The translations under genes and the position numbers were made by a program. Of a stretch of 64,000 bases of DNA, positions 12,652 to 20,450 are shown one piece after another; position 1 is the stretch's first letter, and every line of letters starts with the position of its first letter. The notes below the pieces were generated by a model that saw only the letters and a program-made list of their open reading frames with translations, did no database searches and was not told where the DNA came from. Origin of the DNA: Saccharopolyspora erythraea (GTDB lineage Bacteria > Actinomycetota > Actinomycetes > Mycobacteriales > Pseudonocardiaceae); assembly GCF_018141105.1 (NCBI RefSeq), contig NZ_CP054839.1:2790001-2854000 (forward strand), read 5' to 3'.

Positions 12652-14076
12652 ATGGCGTACGACGATCTGCGGTCCTTCCTGACCGCGCTCGACGAGCAGG
12701 GGCAACTGCTGCACGTCGCCGAACAGGTGATGCCCGAACCCGACCTGGGTGCCGCGGCCAACGCGGCGTCCCGGCTGGGCTCCGGCGCACCCGCGCTGTA
12801 CTTCGACGACATCGCCGGCTTCACCAGCGCCCGCGTCGCGCTCAACGTGCACGGGTCCTGGGCCAACCACGCGGTCGCGATGGGCATGCCCGCGACGACC
12901 TCGACCAGGGAGCAGGTCGAGGAGTTCGTCCGCCGCTGGGAGGACTTCCCGGTGCCGCCCGAGCGCCGCGCCGACCCGCCGTTCGCCGAGAACGCCCTCG
13001 AAGGCGACGAGGTGGACCTCTTCTCGGTGCTGCCGCTGTTCCGCCTCAACGACGGCGACGGCGGCTTCTACGTCGACAAGGCCGCTGTGGTCTCCCGCGA
13101 CCCGCAGGCCCCGGACGACTTCGGCAAGCAGAACGTCGGCGTGTACCGGATGCAGGTCAAGGGCCGCGACAGGCTCGGCCTGCAGCCGGTGCCGATGCAC
13201 GACATCGCGCTGCACCTGGACGAGGCCGAGCGGGCGGGCGAGGACCTGCCGGTGGCCATCGCCCTGGGCAACGACCCGATGATCTCGATCGTGGCGGGCA
13301 CCCCGCTGGCCTACGACCAGTCGGAGTACGAGATGGCCGGTGCGCTGCGCGGCGCCCCGGCGCCCATCGCCACGGCACCGCTCACCGGTTTCGACGTGCC
13401 CTGGGGCTGCGAAGTGCTGCTGGAGGGCGTCGTCGAGGGCCGCGAGCGCGAGATCGAGGGACCGTTCGGCGAGTTCACCGGGCACTACTCCGGCGGTCGC
13501 AGCATGCCCGTTGTGCGCGTGGACCGGATCTCCTACCGGACCGACCCGGTCTTCGAGTCGCTGTACCTGGGCATGCCGTGGACCGAGGTCGACCACCTGA
13601 TCGGCCCGGCCACCTGCGTGCCGCTGTACCAGCAGCTCAAGGAGGCGTTCCCGGAGGTGCGCGCGGTCAACGCGATGTACACCCACGGGCTGCTGGCGAT
13701 CGTGTCGACCGCGAAGCGCTACGGCGGGTTCGCCAAGGCCGTCGGGTTGCGCACCATGACCACCCCGCACGGCCTGGGCTACTGCAAGCTCGTCATCGTG
13801 GTCGACGAGGACGTCGACCCGTTCGACCTGCCGCAGGTGATGTGGGCGCTGTCGACCAAGGTCAACCCGGCGGGGGACCTGGTGAACCTGCCCGGCATGT
13901 CGGTGCTGGAGCTCGATCCGGGATCGCAGCCGCCGGGGATTTCCAACAAGCTGGTGATCGACGCGACGACCCCGGTGGCTCCCGACGCGCGCGGCCACTA
14001 CAGCCAGCCGGTCGCCGACCTGCCCGAGGCGGCGGCGTGGGTCGGGAAGCTGCAAGAGCTGATGAGCCGGAAGTGA
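12652..14076 (+). CDS. vdcC: UbiD-family hydroxyarylic acid decarboxylase subunit C
   Basis: 474 residues. Catalytic prFMN-dependent decarboxylase subunit. Visible UbiD features: the N-terminal YDDLRSFLTALDEQGQLLHV, the VGVYRMQVKGRDRLGLQ block, the GREREIEGPFGEFTGHYSG block holding the conserved Glu of the active site, and a C-terminal TTPVAPDARGHYS segment. Likely substrates are vanillate, 4-hydroxybenzoate or protocatechuate type acids, but the sequence alone does not tell which. It follows the UbiX-like gene after 12 bases with GAAGGGGTG upstream and precedes the D subunit. Confidence 0.88.
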   Translation: MAYDDLRSFLTALDEQGQLLHVAEQVMPEPDLGAAANAASRLGSGAPALYFDDIAGFTSARVALNVHGSWANHAVAMGMPATTSTREQVEEFVRRWEDFPVPPERRADPPFAENALEGDEVDLFSVLPLFRLNDGDGGFYVDKAAVVSRDPQAPDDFGKQNVGVYRMQVKGRDRLGLQPVPMHDIALHLDEAERAGEDLPVAIALGNDPMISIVAGTPLAYDQSEYEMAGALRGAPAPIATAPLTGFDVPWGCEVLLEGVVEGREREIEGPFGEFTGHYSGGRSMPVVRVDRISYRTDPVFESLYLGMPWTEVDHLIGPATCVPLYQQLKEAFPEVRAVNAMYTHGLLAIVSTAKRYGGFAKAVGLRTMTTPHGLGYCKLVIVVDEDVDPFDLPQVMWALSTKVNPAGDLVNLPGMSVLELDPGSQPPGISNKLVIDATTPVAPDARGHYSQPVADLPEAAAWVGKLQELMSRK

Positions 14077-14102
14077 CCGCACCGCGCAAGGAGGAGGTCG
14101 CG

Positions 14103-14333
14103 ATGATGTGTCCGCGCTGCGCGTGGCAGGAGGTGCGGCGGCTGGCGGTGTCGCCGGTCGCGGGGGTGTGGGAGGTGTTGCAGTGCGCCCGTTGCCTCTA
14201 CGCCTGGCGCACCACCGAGCCTGATCGGCGGACCCGCCGCGAGTCCTATCCGCAGGCTTTCCGGATGACGCGGGCCGACATCGACGCCGCCCGCGAGCTT
14301 CCTGCGGTGCCGCCGCTGCGGGAAGGGGCCTGA
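14103..14333 (+). CDS. vdcD: Hydroxyarylic acid decarboxylase small subunit D
   Basis: 76 residues with a CPRC...CARC four-cysteine pattern (MMCPRCAWQEV and VLQCARCLYAWRT), typical of the small VdcD / KpdD / ShdD subunit that accompanies this decarboxylase family. Start at the ATG after a strong AAGGAGGAGG (ATG at 14106 is equally possible). Its presence separates the operon from quinone-biosynthesis ubiX/ubiD pairs. The precise role of subunit D is not established. Confidence 0.85.
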   Translation: MMCPRCAWQEVRRLAVSPVAGVWEVLQCARCLYAWRTTEPDRRTRRESYPQAFRMTRADIDAARELPAVPPLREGA

Positions 14334-14334
14334 G

Positions 14335-14592
14335 ATGGACGACTCGTTGATGTGGGAGGTGCGGGCGGTCCCGGATCGGATGCCCGAGCTTCTCGACTGG
14401 GTCGACCGGACCGCGCTGCCGCTGCTGCGGAACGCGAGCGCAGCCGATGTCTACCGGTCCACAGAGGACAGGGTGGTCGTCGTCGCCCACTTCCCCGGTG
14501 AGCCGGTCTTCCTGCCGGATCCTCCGCGGGAACTGATCGCGAGACCGGCCCACCAGTGGACTTTCGAGCGGATTCGCCGGGTGAACGGCTGA
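14335..14592 (+). CDS. Hypothetical protein, fourth gene of the decarboxylase operon
   Basis: 85 residues, starting MDDSLMWEVRAVPDRMPELL and ending FERIRRVNG. The fold looks like a small alpha/beta domain (WEVRAV...VVVVAHF pattern) reminiscent of ferredoxin-like antibiotic-monooxygenase-type proteins, but I do not recognise a family with confidence. One base separates it from the previous stop, so it is almost certainly co-expressed with vdcBCD. A role in substrate handling or stress protection is a guess. Confidence 0.7.
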   Translation: MDDSLMWEVRAVPDRMPELLDWVDRTALPLLRNASAADVYRSTEDRVVVVAHFPGEPVFLPDPPRELIARPAHQWTFERIRRVNG

Positions 14593-14700
14593 CCGCGTCT
14601 GGTTTCCCCCTCGCCGCAACGCGGTGTAGGCGGCGATTTCCCCGGGTACCTCTGGATCACCGCGGCGGAAGGGAAAACCGGATGACTCCGAAGGTTCCGC

Positions 14701-15021
14701 GGCGCTCACCACCGGCGCGCGCACGGCTTCGTCCACTCGTGCTGGTCCTCGCGCCGGAGCGCGGCGGACTTCGCGCACACCTTCACCCCCGAGGCATGGC
14801 TTGACGGCCGTGCCGAACACCACTGCGCCCTCGTGCCCTTCAGCGTGGGTCCGGGCCGCTGCCCCGGCGAGAACCTTGTACTGCTGGTGACCAGCACACT
14901 GCTCGCGGTGCTGATGCGCGACGCGGAGTTCGAGCGCGGCAAGGGGCCGGCCCTGGGCCCGCAGGGCCGGCTACCCGCCACCTTCGACAACTTCCACACC
15001 ACCCTGCGCCTTGCCCGCTGA
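14701..15021 (+). pseudogene. Cytochrome P450 remnant, C-terminal about 100 codons
   Basis: A continuous frame ends at the TGA at 15019-15021 and reads FTPEAWLDGRAEHH, then the heme-thiolate motif PFSVGPGRCPGENL (Cys ligand near 14859-14861), then the closing P450 helix and the C-terminal FDNFHTTLRLAR. A P450 needs about 400 residues and no upstream P450 sequence is present; the frame before the FTPEAW segment is arginine-rich and unconserved. No plausible start with a binding site exists. I read it as the leftover of a deleted P450 gene next to the decarboxylase operon. Confidence 0.8.
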
Positions 15022-15163
15022 CGAGTTTCACCACCTGTGAAGCGGAAAAGTCGTTTCCGGCTGCCCAGCCGTGCGGTGCGCGAACGTCCGCCTTCCCCGC
15101 GCTGCCGATACCGCCGAGTAGGTCCTCGTTTATGGTCGTGGCGAGGAACCGTACGGAGGGCCG

Positions 15164-16240
15164 ATGGTGGAAGGCGTGCTCGGCGGGCGCTACCGGTTGG
15201 GCGCCTGCCTCGGCGGCGGCGGTATGGCCGATGTCTACCGGGCGATGGACACCCGCCTGGAACGGCTGGTCGCGGTGAAGGTCTTCCGGTCGGGCACCGA
15301 CGAGACCGGCCGCTCGCGGTTCGAGGAGGAGGCGCGGCTGCTGGCCGGGCTCAGCCATCCCGGCCTGGTGCCCGTCTTCGACTACAGCGCGGGCGGCGAC
15401 GAGCTCTACCTGGTCATGCAGCTGGTTGAGGGGCAGACGCTGGCCGACATCGTGGAGTCGGGTCCGCTGACGCCCGCGCAGGTCGCCGACCTCGGGCACC
15501 GGCTGGCCGACGTGCTCGCGTACGTGCACGCCAACGGCATCGTGCACCGCGACGTCAAACCGTCGAACGTGCTGGTCGCGCGGGACGGCCGGGTCTACCT
15601 CGCCGACTTCGGCATCTCCCGGCTGATCGACGCCGTCGGCCGCATGACCAGCTCCGGGGCGATCATGGGCACCGCCACCTACATGGCGCCGGAACAGGTG
15701 CGAGGCAGCGGCGTCGGCCACCCGGTCGACGTCTACGCGCTCGGCCTGGTGCTCCTGGAATGCGTGACGGGCCGCACCGAATACCCCGGTACCGGGCCCG
15801 AATCCGCACTCGCGCGGTTGACGCGCTCACCCTTCGTGCCCGACTCGCTGCCGGAACCGCTGCGCGGCATCCTGCGGGCGATGACCGCCACCGCACCGCA
15901 CGAACGGCCGTCGGCCGAGCGGTGCGCGGACCTGCTCAGCGGTGAGGCGACCGACCTGATCCCGGCCGTGCCCACAGAGACGCCCCGCCCGCCGACCAGG
16001 CAGATCGCCGCCGATGAGCTCGTGCAGGAACCGGCACCCGCTCCGGAGCCGAAGCGGCGCCGGTGGCAGTGGCCGCTCGCCGGTGTCGGCGCGGTGGCCG
16101 TCGTGGTCGCGCTGCTCCTGCTGCTCCAGCAGCCGCCGGAACCAGCGCCCGGACCGACGCTGCCACCGGCCTCCGGGCCACCCGGGGTCGCGCGCCTGCC
16201 GGAAGACCTCGCCAACCTCGAAAGCCTGGTGCGGCAATGA
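15164..16240 (+). CDS. Membrane Ser/Thr protein kinase (PknB-like, no PASTA)
   Basis: 358 residues. Eukaryotic-type kinase domain about 9-265: glycine loop LGGGGMADVY, VAVKVF lysine, catalytic loop HRDVKPSN, DFG in LADFGIS, and APE in MAPEQV. A proline-rich juxtamembrane linker, a basic KRRRW stop-transfer and one transmembrane helix (about residues 305-322) follow. The extracellular tail is short (about 35 residues) and has no PASTA or other sensor domain. ACGGAGGG precedes the ATG, and TATGGT at 15131-15136 is a possible -10. Its stop overlaps the start of a lipoprotein gene by four bases, so the two probably act together at the membrane. Confidence 0.93.
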   Translation: MVEGVLGGRYRLGACLGGGGMADVYRAMDTRLERLVAVKVFRSGTDETGRSRFEEEARLLAGLSHPGLVPVFDYSAGGDELYLVMQLVEGQTLADIVESGPLTPAQVADLGHRLADVLAYVHANGIVHRDVKPSNVLVARDGRVYLADFGISRLIDAVGRMTSSGAIMGTATYMAPEQVRGSGVGHPVDVYALGLVLLECVTGRTEYPGTGPESALARLTRSPFVPDSLPEPLRGILRAMTATAPHERPSAERCADLLSGEATDLIPAVPTETPRPPTRQIAADELVQEPAPAPEPKRRRWQWPLAGVGAVAVVVALLLLLQQPPEPAPGPTLPPASGPPGVARLPEDLANLESLVRQ

Positions 16241-16719
16241 AACGCTTCCTGCTCCCGATCGTCCCGCCTGTTCTCGCGCTGCTCGCGGCTTGCGGGAGCG
16301 AGCAGCAACCGGCGGTGGACCCGCAGGTGCGCCAGCAGTTGATCGCCGGAGTGGAGTCGGTGAAGGCTGCGGCCACGCGCCACGACCGCCCCGCCGCCGA
16401 GGCCGCCCTCGCCGACCTCACCCGCAGCATCGCCGCCGCGCAGGCCCAGGGGCGGATGGACCCCGCCAACGCGGGGACCGTCCTCGAGGCGGCGGACCGG
16501 GTCGCCGAGGACGTGCGCACCATGGATCCGCCCGCACCGCCGCCTCCCGTCACGGTGACGGTTCCCACTCCCGCGCCGCAGGAGAACATGGACGAGGAGC
16601 AGCAGGAACAAGAGGAGGAGAAGCAGAAGGACAAGCAGGACTGGCTGGAAGAACTGCGCAAGCGCATCGAGGAACAGCGCAAGCAGCGCATGGAGGAGCG
16701 CGAGAAGACCGGCCAGTGA
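16237..16719 (+). CDS. Lipoprotein with charged coiled-coil tail, coupled to the kinase
   Basis: 160 residues. Signal peptide with lipobox LLAAC (Cys19), a helical domain to about residue 95, a proline-rich linker (DPPAPPPPVTVTVPTPAP) and a C-terminal segment of about 45 residues made almost entirely of E, K, Q and R, predicted as a long single helix or coiled coil. The ATG overlaps the kinase stop. With a kinase that has almost no ectodomain, this lipoprotein is a candidate extracellular partner; that is inference. No family recognised. Confidence 0.85.
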   Translation: MKRFLLPIVPPVLALLAACGSEQQPAVDPQVRQQLIAGVESVKAAATRHDRPAAEAALADLTRSIAAAQAQGRMDPANAGTVLEAADRVAEDVRTMDPPAPPPPVTVTVPTPAPQENMDEEQQEQEEEKQKDKQDWLEELRKRIEEQRKQRMEEREKTGQ

Positions 16720-16785
16720 GGCCGCAACCCGGCGCGTGTCGTGGTTGCCGGGCCGCGTGGGTTCGGCGCGGTCGAGCCGCCCCGT

Positions 16786-17745
16786 CTACCTGTCTGCCAG
16801 CCAGGCGTCGATCTCGGCGAAGAACTTCTCCCGCGCGGGCGGTCCCGACAACGCCAGGTCGTGCAGCCCGTCCTGGATCGCCACCGTCGTGACGTCCGGT
16901 CCGATCTTCGGCGCCCACCGCGCGATCTGCTCCACGTCCAGCACGGTGTCGGCGGTCATCGCCGCGGGCTCCCATTGCTTGCGGTGCAGCAGGCTGCGCG
17001 CCGAGTGCAGCACGAGCACGGGTGCGCTCACCGACAGCCCGCGCTGGACCCGGGCGTGGCCGCGCCGCACCGCGCTGATCCACGCCGAACGGATCGGGAA
17101 GGCCTCGACCGGCTTCCAGTCCAAGCGGTAATCCCACTCCCCGTGATGCTCCCGGAGCAGGCAGTGAGCGTAGGTAGGTGCCACCCCGCGCCGCACCACC
17201 GACTTCGGCAGCACGCGCCGCAGCACGTGGTTCACGGTGGTCGTCACGGTGCGGTGGAACCACGACTCCGACAGGTCCAGCCACGGGCTGTTGAGCACCA
17301 GCGCATCCACCGCGCCGGGGCGGGCATCGGCCCACAACGCCGTGATCAGGCCGCCGGTGGAGTGGCCGAGCACCACCAGGCGGGAGTGTCCGGCCTCCCT
17401 GATGACCTCGGCGGCGGCGTCGAGCTCCTCGAAGTGCTCGGACAGGTCCGTGACGTAGTTCGGCAACATTCCCGGCCGCATCGACCGTCCGTAGCCGCGC
17501 AGATCCAGCGCGTAGAAGTCGTACCCGCGCTCGACGAAGTGCGTGGCCAGGTGGTCCTGGAAGAAGTAGTCGCAGAAGCCGTGCACGTACAGCACGGCAC
17601 CCCGCTCGGCGGACTCCGTGTCCCGCTCGGCCGGCTCCGCTGCTCGGTGCACCAACGTCGCGACGGCCTCACCGCCACCACGCACCGGAAACGTCAGCGT
17701 CCTGGACCGATACGGCTCACCGAGAATGTCTGCTTCCACGCGCAT
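16786..17745 (-). CDS. Alpha/beta hydrolase (monoacylglycerol lipase-like)
   Basis: 319 residues from the ATG at 17745 (MRVEADILGEPYRS). Alpha/beta hydrolase fold with AVLYVHGFCDYFFQDHL (oxyanion HG), the nucleophile elbow GHSTGG near residue 121 and the C-terminal His in DGLHDLALSG; the Asp lies near ADTVLDVEQ. Resembles Hydrolase_4 / lysophospholipase-type enzymes. No good ribosome binding site precedes this start, and the frame is open upstream to 17901, so the N-terminus is uncertain. It is convergent with the kinase-lipoprotein pair; a short hairpin (CCCGGC / GCCGGG, 16728-16752) lies in the gap. Confidence 0.85.
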   Translation of the reverse strand: MRVEADILGEPYRSRTLTFPVRGGGEAVATLVHRAAEPAERDTESAERGAVLYVHGFCDYFFQDHLATHFVERGYDFYALDLRGYGRSMRPGMLPNYVTDLSEHFEELDAAAEVIREAGHSRLVVLGHSTGGLITALWADARPGAVDALVLNSPWLDLSESWFHRTVTTTVNHVLRRVLPKSVVRRGVAPTYAHCLLREHHGEWDYRLDWKPVEAFPIRSAWISAVRRGHARVQRGLSVSAPVLVLHSARSLLHRKQWEPAAMTADTVLDVEQIARWAPKIGPDVTTVAIQDGLHDLALSGPPAREKFFAEIDAWLADR

Positions 17746-18046
17746 AGTTTGATCGGTGAGCCCGCCGGCCGCGACACCCGGGGCGCCGCGCTTCTTCCCC
17801 GCGGCCGACTGGGCGAGCGCACTGCCCGCAATTCGCTCAGCCGCGTCTCCGTCCGGCTGCCGTACCTGCCGGAACACCCCTGCGACACACTTCACGCCCA
17901 CTGGGCGGAAACCACCCGGATGTCGTATTGGCTTCCTTTTCCAAACCCATGCCTGGACGTCACCGTGATGCGCTAACGTTGCCCTGCTGGTAGGTGATCA
18001 GCTGCCGTGCTCGGGCCGGTGGCATGGGTGACGAGGGGAGTCTTCG

Positions 18047-18553
18047 GTGGCCGGTGACGAGGGAGGCAACCAGATACCGTTGGATGCATATGACCAGCGG
18101 GAGTTGGACCGCGCGCAGGCGATGGGCGCTCTGCCGATGGCTGGTCCGGTCGCGATGGCCCAGAGTGCGGTGACCATGGCGCGCGCGGCGCGGAAGGCGA
18201 ATGCCGCGGAGGCGGCGTCGGCGGGTACGACCATGCTCGTGGATCCCGACCAGGTTGACAAGCTGGCCCGGTTCTTCGATGACGAGGCCCAGGCGATCCT
18301 CGACAGGGCCATGGATCGCCAAGAGACCTTGACTCTGATTCCGCCGCCCGGCAAGGATCCGGTGAGCACCCAGGCTGCCGATACGTACGTGCAGGTGGCG
18401 ACTGGGAGCGGCGACGGTTACCTGGAAAACTTTCAGAAGCTTGCCAAGGTATTCAGCGACACAGCGGCGAACCTTCGCGCGAGTGCGCAGCAGACGCGCA
18501 CGAACGACCAGGATGCTGCGGGCAGCTTCAACGGAGGAAGTCTTGAAGCTTAA
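18047..18553 (+). CDS. PE-like ESX-associated protein
   Basis: 168 residues. The segment MLVDPDQVDKLARFFDDEAQAILDR followed by a second amphipathic helix (GYLENFQKLAKVFSDTAANL) gives a helix-turn-helix hairpin like the PE/WXG100 partners of ESX systems; the C-terminus is flexible (NDQDAAGSFNGGS). It starts at GTG with AGGGGAG upstream and overlaps the next gene by 11 bases. The neighbours (DUF3558 lipoprotein, PPE-like, EspG) support a secreted-substrate role. No clear YxxxD/E export signal was found, so the PE assignment is moderate. Confidence 0.7.
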   Translation: MAGDEGGNQIPLDAYDQRELDRAQAMGALPMAGPVAMAQSAVTMARAARKANAAEAASAGTTMLVDPDQVDKLARFFDDEAQAILDRAMDRQETLTLIPPPGKDPVSTQAADTYVQVATGSGDGYLENFQKLAKVFSDTAANLRASAQQTRTNDQDAAGSFNGGSLEA

Positions 18554-19112
18554 GGCACTCATGATCGGTTCGGTAGCAGCCAGCCTCGTGCTGGCGGGAT
18601 GTGGCGGGAGCACCGAAGGCCAAACGCCGCCCGGTGGCCAAGTGCCTTCCGCGACGGCGAGCGAGGGGCAAGGTGCCCCTCGCACTGGACCGGCAAAAGC
18701 CGTGGAGATCGCTGACAAGTGTTCGGTAGTCAGCGAATCCCAGTGGAAAGCCGCGGGTGCCGATCAGAAACCGCGCGAGCGAACTTCGAACGACAAGCCA
18801 GGCTGTCAGTACCAGAAGGGAATGGCTGGAACTCCTGGCTGGGGCGCCTTCGTTGCGGTGAGCGGCGGGGCCTCGTATGCGCAAACGATCGGGGAAACGG
18901 CACGCGAACCGGTCAAGGTCGGTGACGTGGCCGGCTATCCCGTGACCGAGTTCAAGATCGGCGACGGATGTGTGCTCTATGCCGATGTCGCTGATAACGG
19001 ATTCTTGATCGCGAACGTCACAAAGCTCAGTCCGGAGGATCCCGGAGCGGATCTGTGTCAGGTCGCTGAGCGGTTCACCGAGGCAGCGGTGCAGAATCTG
19101 CCGAACGCGTGA
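18543..19112 (+). CDS. DUF3558 family lipoprotein
   Basis: 189 residues starting at TTG 18543, chosen because GGAGGAAG lies just upstream; it overlaps the previous stop by 11 bases. Signal peptide with lipobox LVLAGC, a low-complexity Ser/Pro/Gln stretch, then a domain with two conserved Cys pairs (DKCSVVSESQW, KPGCQYQK, GDGCVLYADV, DLCQVAERF), characteristic of DUF3558 lipoproteins that often sit beside ESX substrate genes in Pseudonocardiales. The gene is visibly less GC-rich than its neighbours. Function unknown; an envelope partner of the PE/PPE-like pair is inferred. Confidence 0.85.
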   Translation: MKLKALMIGSVAASLVLAGCGGSTEGQTPPGGQVPSATASEGQGAPRTGPAKAVEIADKCSVVSESQWKAAGADQKPRERTSNDKPGCQYQKGMAGTPGWGAFVAVSGGASYAQTIGETAREPVKVGDVAGYPVTEFKIGDGCVLYADVADNGFLIANVTKLSPEDPGADLCQVAERFTEAAVQNLPNA

Positions 19113-19123
19113 GGGGCTGAGAG

Positions 19124-20377
19124 ATGGGCGACACACGGCAAATAGAACCATCGGATTTCCAGGGGTCCTCGCTGGACCAGATGCGGAAGTGGGTCGAGTC
19201 CGGTAAGGGTGCGCAGCCGCTCTACGACAACTCTGCCGAATGGTCGAGTGAGAAGGACTACCTGCTCTCGCTCGCGGAGAAAGTGAGCACGAAGCTCAAC
19301 GAAGCGGGCGTCATCATGCAGTCCAAGTCCGGCGAGGCGATGCAGGACGCCGTCGCTCCCGTCGTGCTGTGGACCGAAGTGACTGCGGAGAACGCGCAGG
19401 CACAGTCGCAGATCATGACTGAGCAGGGCGAAGCCTTCAAGAAGGTCCACTCCTCGATCCCGGCCTCGGGTGAGGAGCAGTCCGTCCCGGACGACACCTG
19501 GATCGAAGAGGGCTGGGACAGCATGTGGAACGGCCAGACCGATGCTGAGGCGGCCAAGGCGCACAACGAGAAGCTCCGCCAGGAGGCCGTGACGGCCTTC
19601 AACAACTACGACAGCGCCTCGCAGAGCACTGTCGGTGCCAGCGCCGTGTTCACCCCGCCGCCGCCCGGTGGCATGGAGACCACGGTGTCCGGTGGCCAGC
19701 ACACCGGCGTCGGAGGCATGACGCCCGCGCCGGGTGGCGGCACCGGTGGCGGAGTGCCCGCCGGTTCGGGCAGTGCCGGTTACAGCGGTGGTTCCGGCGG
19801 CTTCGGTTCCGGTGGTTCCGGCTCCGGCGGTTCTGGCGGTTCCGGTGGTGGCTACACGCCGCCGTCGACCACGACGCCGAACTGGGACGGCAGCACGCGC
19901 GGTCCTGGTGACAGCGGCTGGCGTCCTGGTCCCCAGGGCCCGAACAACCCGTACGGTCCCAACACCGGGATCATCCCCCCGGGCGGCGGCCAGGGCCCGA
20001 ACCAGGGTGGCGGTACCGGTCGCGGTGGTTCCGGCGGAGGCCGTGGCCCCGGCGTCGGTGCCGGTGGTCGCTCCGGCGGCGGTGTCGGCGCAGGTGGCGG
20101 GCGCGGCGCGCTCGGACCGGGCGGGCAGTCCGGCGTCGGAGCCGGCGGCCGTGCCGGTGTCGGCGGCGGAGTTCCCGGCGCCGGAGGTGCCGGTGGCGCG
20201 GGCGGCCGCGGTGGCGCCGGTGCCATGGGCGGCGCGGGAGCGCGCGGCCGTGGCCAGGAGGGCGAGGAGGACCTCGAGCACGAGACCCCCGACTACCTCA
20301 AGGGCGACCACGGCTTCTTCGACGACGAGCTGCCGAAGGTGGCCCCTCCGGTCTTCGGTGACTGGAACCAGAAGTAA
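19124..20377 (+). CDS. PPE-like ESX substrate with glycine-rich tail
   Basis: 417 residues. The N-terminal about 175 residues are helical with short Trp-containing turns (LDQMRKWVESG, DNSAEWSSEKDYLLSLAEKV, WIEEGWDSMWNGQTDAEAA), like the long hairpin of PPE/WXG-type substrates, followed by AFNNYDSASQS. From about residue 185 to 390 it is Gly/Ser/Pro-rich and disordered, with PGG, GSGG and GAGG runs; the last about 30 residues are acidic (EGEEDLEHETPDY). The 11-base gap from the lipoprotein gene and EspG downstream support co-secretion with the PE-like protein. Not a canonical mycobacterial PPE, so the call is by architecture and context. Confidence 0.75.
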   Translation: MGDTRQIEPSDFQGSSLDQMRKWVESGKGAQPLYDNSAEWSSEKDYLLSLAEKVSTKLNEAGVIMQSKSGEAMQDAVAPVVLWTEVTAENAQAQSQIMTEQGEAFKKVHSSIPASGEEQSVPDDTWIEEGWDSMWNGQTDAEAAKAHNEKLRQEAVTAFNNYDSASQSTVGASAVFTPPPPGGMETTVSGGQHTGVGGMTPAPGGGTGGGVPAGSGSAGYSGGSGGFGSGGSGSGGSGGSGGGYTPPSTTTPNWDGSTRGPGDSGWRPGPQGPNNPYGPNTGIIPPGGGQGPNQGGGTGRGGSGGGRGPGVGAGGRSGGGVGAGGGRGALGPGGQSGVGAGGRAGVGGGVPGAGGAGGAGGRGGAGAMGGAGARGRGQEGEEDLEHETPDYLKGDHGFFDDELPKVAPPVFGDWNQK

Positions 20378-20397
20378 GCCCTAACAGAACAGGAATC

Positions 20398-20431
20398 GCG
20401 GGCGGCGCCGGGCAACGAGGGTGCCGCCCGC
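20398..20431 (+). terminator. Hairpin between the PPE-like and espG genes
   Basis: GCGGGCGGC at 20398-20406 pairs with GCCGCCCGC at 20423-20431 over a 16-base loop. It lies 20 bases after the PPE-like stop and 19 bases before the espG GTG. It may reduce readthrough or protect the upstream mRNA so the chaperone is made in smaller amount than the substrates. Confidence 0.55.
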
Positions 20432-20450
20432 GCAAGGCTGGGGAGCAGTC

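Noticed and set aside
11962-14823. 953-codon antisense frame across the vdc operon
   Set aside because: Shadow of the UbiX/UbiD/D genes; no motif and no ribosome binding site.
19700-20260. Glycine-codon repeats in the PPE-like gene as a mobile or CRISPR-like repeat
   Set aside because: The periodicity comes from GG-rich codons of a disordered protein tail; the units are irregular and in frame.
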